DNA of 64,000 nt from contig CM046333.1 of NCBI GenBank assembly GCA_025403435.1, positions 13,665,770 through 13,729,769 on the forward strand. Direction: 5' to 3'. The notes beneath the pieces are model-generated. The model was not told the origin of the DNA. It searched no databases and was given only the letters and a program-made list of their open reading frames with translations. Both the position numbers and the translations under genes were made by a program. Of the stretch, positions 57,695-64,000 are shown one piece after another. The stretch comes from Artocarpus heterophyllus (Eukaryota > Streptophyta > Magnoliopsida > Rosales > Moraceae). The number at the start of each line of letters is the position of its first letter. The first letter of the stretch is position 1.

Positions 57695-58640
57695 CAAATC
57701 TTTTTCAAGTACCAATAATGCGAAGGGTTAGGCCCAACGAACAGAACAGCAAACCAACATAAACCACCACATTAATAAACATATGTCCCTCGTTTGCAAG
57801 CTCAAGGATATCACATGGGCAAATTTTCAAATTATATGCTTCAAACGTTAACCACATGATACCATATAGCGTACTTGCTGACAAAACAACGTCGTAGAAT
57901 TTGGTACGATCTTTCATTGCTTTCCACGTACTCCTATATTCATACGAGTCAATAGAAATTTGACAACGCATCACTCCTGCTCAACCTTCTATGCGTGGGG
58001 GACCATTACTTCTTTAAAAGCTGCACTTGGATTCACGAACTTGTATGGAGACAGTACTATTGCAAGAATCCCCATAACAAACATATGTTGCTGGGACTAA
58101 AGGGCCATCGTGTGTGTTTATATATAAAAACTCGAATTCTACCGAGAACAAATAAAAAACGCAAGAAAGAAAAATAAGATGAAAAACGTATAAACATATA
58201 AAATTTTTATAGTAGTTTATTTTTAATACGAAAGCTACGTCTATTCTTAAGACATGACAAAAAATTCACTATGATAAAAAAAAAAGTTTACAAGAAAAAA
58301 TCATACAATGCTCAATTATTTGTATTTTCTTTAACCTCTTCAATCATCAAAGATTGGTGCCCCCTTTATACGTAAGAAACTAGGACAACTGAGTTTTACA
58401 AAACGTGAAATCCTCAAACTATCTTTAATAAAATTTTAGTCTAGAGCTCTGCTCTGTAATTCTTTACTTATAGTAGTAATTTATCAAGCTATTAAATGAG
58501 ACTACATAACTTAATAATATATGTTTGATTGGGAGGAAAAGTTTCATCAATTGACAAGGTTTACTTTAGTTTTAATCTTTTTTTTTTGTTTTAATTATTG
58601 GTTACTGTGTGTTGTTTAGTAGGGAGATATTGGAGGTATA

Positions 58641-58840
58641 CTACTACAAATAAGAGATTAGGCGACGTCTATTTTACAATGTTTTACAAAAATCCGTTGT
58701 CTTATGTATTAAAAAAACACGACACGATAATTTCTGTGTTTCAAAAGTTTGTGTCCACATATTAGATGACGGTTTTTAAAAAACCATCGTCTAATGTGCT
58801 ATCGTAGATGATAGTTTCCAAAAGACCGTCATGTCAACAA
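58641..58840. mobile_element. CACTA-like transposon end with GACGGTTTTT repeats
   Basis: CTACTACAAATAAGAG resembles a worn CACTA terminus (CACTACAA). It is followed by short, partly inverted words such as AGGCGACGTC, GATGACGGTTTTTAAAAAAC and CATCGTCTAATGTG, the sub-terminal pattern of plant CACTA elements. The other end was not found in the window. Confidence 0.5.
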
Positions 58841-59226
58841 TTTTCAAGAAAAAAGGAGGAGTTTCTGTACTCATTTTTTTGTAGAAATATTTTTAAGTTT
58901 CTCATCATCTTCTTAAATTTTAAACACTCTCTTCCATTCCAATTTATTCCTAATTCTTTCTCCAAGTTCTATTCATCTCCCTCTTCATCACTTCTTTACT
59001 CTTCTTCTTCATTTTTTAACTCTCTTTCTAAATTCCTCTTATCCTCTCACTCTTTTTCATCTCTTCTGCTCCTCACTCCCTCAAGCCTCATCCCCAATGC
59101 CATGATTCATCGTCAAACCATTATTGTGGCAGCTAATACCTTTGCCTCGACACCAAAATTTGGGTACGTTTAGAATCTTTTAAAATTTCTTTCCTTTTAA
59201 TTTGAGGTTTTTTTTTTCGAATTTTA
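58841..59226. other. CT-rich spacer before the second copia element
   Basis: The plus strand is CT-rich and gives a serine/phenylalanine/leucine-rich open stretch of 121 codons at 58808-59173, probably accidental. Whether it belongs to the CACTA-like element is unclear. Confidence 0.35.
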
Positions 59227-61242
59227 TGTTGGAAACAAAGTGCGCAGCGAAATTTTTTTAAATTTTCCATCAGAGTATTTTCCAAAACACAAGTTTGACA
59301 TGTTATATGTATAAATTAAACAGATCTTACTAACCTCAGTGTGCCGAAGAACCTCCGCAATCCGTGTAAAGAAGTAACGTTCCAGAAGAGCCCCAACCAA
59401 CTAGTCTTCTTTGCTATTCTCTATCCACAACCGGAGTGAGTGTGGGCTCACACGTACAGTTCTTCCACCGGTGACTCTCATTCTAACCAACAGAGAGAAC
59501 CCAAAGCTAGTGCTCGTGATTTGTGAACAAAAGCTCTCAGCGAGTTTTCAGATGCTCACTAGAAGAGTATCACTCTTAATCTCTCAAATTGATCTGAGTA
59601 AATCATGAGACTCACTCCCTTTTTATACCTATTGGTCCTGGGGTCAGTCCATATCAGATTAGGTCTCAAAAACTCGAAACAGAATCAAATTCGGATCAGT
59701 ATCTGATAAGATCCGCGTGAAAACGCGTAATCTTATCTCTCGCTGATCGGCAGGCCGATCAGGCCAGTTCGGCAGGCCGAACACGTCATCCGGTAGGCCG
59801 AACTCCCGAGAAAAAATCTTCACGAATCTTTTATTTTCCACCCTAGATTCTAAAAGATAAAGTCTCAGTTTTGATTCAAATAACCCAATAGAGAAGTTAT
59901 CTGATCAAAACAAACTTTATCAAGATAATCTCTAGGAAAATAAATAAATTCACAATAATTCTACAAGTTTATCTTGTTCTAATTTTGTCCAAAATTAAAA
60001 CAACCGATAAACAGACAAGAATTATCTGATCGCAATAATTCAACAAGTTTATCTTGAACTAATTTCTTACAAAATTAATTCAACCGATAAACAGACATGA
60101 ATTATTTGATTCTTACAAATTTTAAACCAATCTGATAAATCCGACATAAGTCACCAATTATTGGAAAAGCACGCCGTGTCGTTACAGGATTTTGTAAGCT
60201 AGCAAAGGGGACCAAAATGGACCTATAAAGTTCAAGCTCATGATAATTATGAAACCCAATATCCCAGATATACATTTTACAATTATCAACTCCAACGCTA
60301 CTCCACTAAAAGCTTGGAGCTGCACTCTCGAACTTTATAGAATTACGAAGCTCGTGTAGCTAAGTCTCCATGACATATCATAGTGTATCGTATCCCCATA
60401 TGATCATCCATAATCGGCTTAAGGACAAGTTCTGTCTTACCTTCCCAATTATTTTTATCTTACGTTCCATTGTCTCACCATTAGAAAACTTACCATCCAA
60501 AGATAGTATACCATTCGGTTACACCTATGTATCCAAATGGTTGAGCGCTCCAGTTTTTCAATTACAGGACAACGCATATAAGAGGATATCATTACTCCTA
60601 AAGAAGAGCTATGGATTCTATATCTATGAATAACAAGTCTACGCTATCAAGAGTCATGCCGTCAACGTACCGGCATGCATACCATTATAGAGATGTGGGA
60701 GTCTCCCATTGGTACATCAAAAGACACAAGTCGAGATAACGGGCCCACTATTCATCTCAGGATTAAGATACAATACAAATGACTGTCTAAAGTGAATCGA
60801 TTTGCCAAGATAGAATTATTAATCCAAACCAATTCACTTTATGTCCCGATCCAACACATCGTCACCTATGACAACGTGCCAATGTTTCTATTCACGGAGT
60901 CCAATTCCGATGGTCAAGACAAACCATCTCTCATAAGGGATATAGACAACATAATAATCTTTACATGAATAAAGCGCCCAACTTTATTCCCTCGATTGCG
61001 GATCATATGTTTTAGACCGTCACCTTAAGAATCGTGTCTACCGCATAATCATCCCATCATATGCCCAATTCTCAAGGTTTAGACTGATAGTCTCAGACTA
61101 CTGTTTGCTTATCATACATTCAACAAATATGAACGTAAAGAGGACAAGATTTGGTATATATAAATGAATAAATTCTTTATTAATAAAAATGTCTCCAAAA
61201 AACGTATTACATTTTTACTCCTTAGGGCATACATGTCTAACA
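59227..61242 (-). repeat. 3' LTR of the second copia element, 2,016 bp
   Basis: On the minus strand it starts TGTTAGACATGTATGCCC directly after the purine tract and ends GCACTTTGTTTCCAACA, giving TGTT..AACA ends. AATAAA-type signals lie near its start (opposite 61165-61190). It contains a palindrome cluster at 59744-59803. The partner LTR is outside, so age cannot be judged. Confidence 0.88.
59744..59803. repeat. GGCAGGCC palindrome cluster in the copia LTR
   Basis: TGATCGGCAGGCCGATCA (59744-59761), GTTCGGCAGGCCGAAC (59767-59782) and CCGGTAGGCCGAAC (59790-59803) stand in a row about 23 bp apart, in the style of the palindromes at 21531-21702. Confidence 0.85.
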
Positions 61243-61252
61243 ATCTCCCACT
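61243..61252 (-). other. Polypurine tract of the second copia element
   Basis: Minus strand AGTGGGAGAT immediately before the 3' LTR, four bases after the end of the pol frame. Confidence 0.9.
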
Positions 61253-61256
61253 TGCA

Positions 61257-64000
61257 CTAAGTGAGTAAATACAGCAAATTTCGCATCCCCATAACTTCCA
61301 CATGCCTCTCGAAGACTCTCCCAATAAGTGTCTTCGTAAATGGATCAGCTAAATTGTCCTCTGACGCGATCTTGCACACCGTGACATGCCCGCCCTCAAC
61401 GAAGTCCTTTATCACATGATACTTCCGATCAATATGCTTACTATTCTTGTGTTCCTTAGCATTAGCTACCGCCGCACTGTTATCACAGTATAGTGATACC
61501 GCTTTATCCATACCAGGAACTACCTCAAGATCCCCAAGGAACTTGCAGAGCCACACTGCTTCTTTCGAAGCATCACTAGCTGCCACATACTCGGCCTCCA
61601 TCATCGAATCTGAAGTGCAATCTTGCTTTGCACTTCTCCAACTGATGGCACCGCCAACCAGAGTAAACACAAACCCCGAAGTCGATTTCTTAGAATCCAG
61701 ACAGGATTGAAAATCCGAATCAGTGTATCCTAGAGGAGTCAAGTCTTCACCTGAATACACAAGCATATACCCTCGAGTCCTTCTCAGGTACTTGAAAATA
61801 TGCTTTACCGTAACCCAATGGTTCGGTCCTGGATCCGCCTGAAATCGACTTACAATCCCGACCGCATAACTAATATCCGGTCGAGTGCAAAGCATGGCAT
61901 ACATGAGACTACCCACTGCCGAAGCATAAGGTACATTCTTCATGTATTCTCTTTCTTCATAAGACTTTGGAGAGTCTTTCTTAGAAAGAGTAATTCTAGA
62001 CCTAGATGGTTGCCCACCTTTCTTGGAATCCTGCATTGCAAACCTCCTGAGAATTTTATCTATGTAGCCGGCCTGTGACAAAGCTATCATTTTGTTCTTC
62101 CTATCTCGAATGATCTGGATACCGAGAACAAAATTAGCCTCACCTAAGTCCTTCATGTCAAACTGCTTGGTCAACCATAATTTGACCGATGACAACGCCC
62201 CAACGTCATTGCCAATTAGCAGAATGTCATCTACATAGAGCAGTAGAAAAACCACATTCCCATCCTTTATGTGTTTGTAAACACATGGTTCATCCACATT
62301 TTGTGAGAACCCATAAGTCTTGATCACTTGATCAAATCTTATGTTCCAAGAACGGGTTGCCTACTTAAGTCCATAAATTGACTTTAGCAGCTTACAAACC
62401 TTCCCCTCTTGACCCGCGACCTTGAACCCGTCTGGTTGTTCCATATAAATGGACTCATCAAGATAGCCATTCAGAAAAGCCGTCTTGACATCCATCTGCC
62501 AAATCTCATAATCGAGAGCGGCAGCTATGGACAAGAGAATCCGAATGGACTTAAGCATGGCTACAGGCGAAAAGGTTTCCTCATAATCGATTCCTTCCTT
62601 TTGCGTATAACCCTTAGCTACCAGTCTAGCCTTAAAGGTTTTGACCTTTCCATTCACTCCTCTTTTCCTCTTGTAGATTCACTTACACCCTATGGGTTTT
62701 ATCCCTTCGGGAAGATCCACAAGCTCCTAGACCTGATTAGTCTTTATAGACTTCATCTCTATGTTCATGGCCTCTATCCAGAGTCTTGAATCAACATCCT
62801 CCATAGCTTCTGCGTAAGTATAAGGATCCCTGTCATGTTCATCTGGTTCAGCCAAAAAGACCTCCCCATTAAACATATACCTCTCAGGTTGACGCCTGAT
62901 CCTCCCACTACGTCGAAGCCCTTGAGATTGTTGTTCAGGTTTGTTTGGTTTTTCTACACCGATCGGAATGGTTTCGTTCAGAACCGCCGAAGCAAACTGA
63001 TCACCCCTTAACTCCTCAAGCACCACTTTGCTTCGAGGTTTAAAGTCGTCCATGTAACTCTCCTCAAGGAAAGTTGCATTAGTTGAAACCATGACTTTAT
63101 TTTCCTTAGGGTTATAAAAATAACCCCCTTTAGTCCCTTTTAGATATCCTACAAACATGCAAACTTCTGAACGCGCATCCAACTTATTCGGATCCTTAAA
63201 CAGGACATGAGCTGGACATCCCCATATGCGAATATGGTTTAAGGATGTCTTCCGTCTTGTCCACAACTCGTGAGGAGTTTTAGGGATCGATTTTGAAGGC
63301 ACATTGTTCAAAAGATAACATGCGGTTTGTAGTGTATATCCCCAAAAGGATAAAGGTAATGATGAATAACTCATCATGGACCGAATCATGTCCAACAAAG
63401 TCCTATTCATTCTCTCCGCTACGTCATTCTGCTGCGGAGTGCCCGGCGCAGTCAAATGGGATAAAATCTCATTCTCTAACAAGTGTCCCAAGAACTCATC
63501 AGAAAGGTATTCCCCACCTCGATCAGATCGAAGTGCCTTTATGGGTCTACCCAATTGCTTTTCCACTTCAGCCCGAAACTCCCTGAACTTATCATAAGCT
63601 TCGCTTTTGTGGTTCATTAGGTACACATACCCATATCTTGAGTAATCGTCAATAAAAGTGACGAAGTACTCATACCCTCCTCGTGCCCGGATGTTCATCA
63701 GTCCGCAAACATCACTATGCACAAGTTCTAGAACCCCTTTGGCCCTATTGCCCTTAGACCCGTATGGTCTTTTGGTCATTTTACCCTCCAAACAAGATTC
63801 ACATTGAGGTATAGATTCCACCTTTAAGTGACTTAAAGGTCCATCCCTTACCAACCTTTGAATCCTATTCAGGTTAATATGGCCAAGGTGCAAATGCCAA
63901 AGATAAGTCTTATTAGAGTGAGAAGTTTTAAGCCTTTTTAAGTCATTATCATTTATCTCAGCATTAAGCAATAAGTCCATCTTAGGTTTGATAAAATATA
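61257..64000 (-). pseudogene. Copia pol: integrase, reverse transcriptase, RNase H, with three stops
   Basis: Open to the right edge. Integrase part (62727-64000): zinc finger HLHLGHINLNRIQ and CESCLEGK, core HSDVCG, SDRGGEYLSDEF and TPQQNDVAERMN with the three acidic residues in place. Reverse transcriptase: [20 protein letters not shown], then [19 protein letters not shown] and LLLYVDDILLIGND. RNase H: GYTDSDFQSCLDSKKSTSGF, MEAEYVAASDASKEA, LYCDNSAAVANAKE and NLADPFTKTL. In-frame stops are at 62727-62729 (TAG), 62679-62681 (TGA) and 62361-62363 (TAG). Each stands where the family usually has Trp, Trp and Gln, so each is one transition from sense. The rest of the frame is well kept, so the damage is recent. 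Confidence 0.92.

Larger units (their letters stand above)
53642..58640. other. 3' flank of the NHL gene and AT-rich intergenic DNA
   Basis: 53642-53870 is the probable 3' UTR. Beyond it no gene was recognised. 54030-54200 and 54940-55060 are members of the dispersed AAAGTTTTATA family. The region also holds the hairpin at 55492-55606, (CT)n at 56125-56150, an LTR-like fragment at 56609, and (AT)n at 57662-57693. A minus-strand open stretch of 89 codons (57705-57974) with two hydrophobic segments (NVVVYVGLLFCSLGLTLRI) could be a fragment of a membrane protein gene, but no family is recognised. Confidence 0.4.
59227..64000 (-). mobile_element. Ty1/copia retrotransposon with 2-kb LTR, 3' half in window
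   Basis: The 3' LTR (59227-61242), PPT and most of pol (61257-64000) are in the window and read on the minus strand; Gag, protease and the 5' LTR lie beyond the right edge. The pol frame is continuous except for three stop codons, with no frameshift seen. Confidence 0.93.

Noticed and set aside
58808..59173. 121-codon Ser/Phe/Leu-rich frame
   Set aside because: Low-complexity product of a CT-rich tract beside a CACTA-like end.

Overview
The window is nuclear DNA of a flowering plant, most likely a eudicot. The signs are intron-split genes with GT..AG borders, long AT-rich intergenic DNA, plant-type LTR retrotransposons primed by initiator-methionine tRNA, MITEs, and host proteins of plant families (TTL, NDR1/HIN1-like, plant F-box). 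No species is assigned. All readings are by eye from the sequence; no search was run.

Four host genes are supported. At 267-2027 (+) lies the 3' part of a TPR-thioredoxin-like (TTL) gene in four exons. At 12476-13555 (-) is a single-exon, acidic, plant-type protein of unknown function. At 43306-44358 (-) is a single-exon F-box protein. At 52784-53641 (+) is a single-exon NDR1/HIN1-like (LEA_2) membrane protein. They do not form an operon or an obvious pathway; they are separate genes spaced by transposon-filled DNA.

Most of the rest is mobile DNA. 4066-9110 is a decayed Ty1/copia element (-) with both LTRs, PBS, PPT and a near-perfect target duplication. 14076-19811 is a structurally complete Ty3/gypsy chromovirus (+) with LTRs that read identical and one uninterrupted 1,556-residue Gag-Pol. 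20342-22517 is a solo LTR with a perfect 5-bp target duplication. 23010-23525 is a TRIM-like mini retrotransposon. 28348-34684 is a probable very long (6.3 kb) LTR that contains two tandem-repeat arrays (66 bp and 439 bp). 34694-35400 looks like another LTR end with a PBS remnant. 40081-42538 is a fold-back structure of type A-B-A'-B with 1-kb AT-rich arms. 59227 to the right edge is the 3' half of a second copia element (-) with a 2-kb LTR and three in-frame stops. hAT-like, MITE, SINE-like and CACTA-like pieces fill much of the remainder.

The strongest unexplained signals are: a 13-unit, exactly 10-bp-phased degenerate array upstream of the TATA box in the gypsy LTR, with heat-shock-element-like cores; the A-B-A'-B fold-back; satellite-like arrays born inside a long LTR; a palindrome type (TTCGGC..GCCGAA) clustered in two apparently unrelated LTRs; and two strand-asymmetric islands rich in TCGTTTT with internal A-tails.
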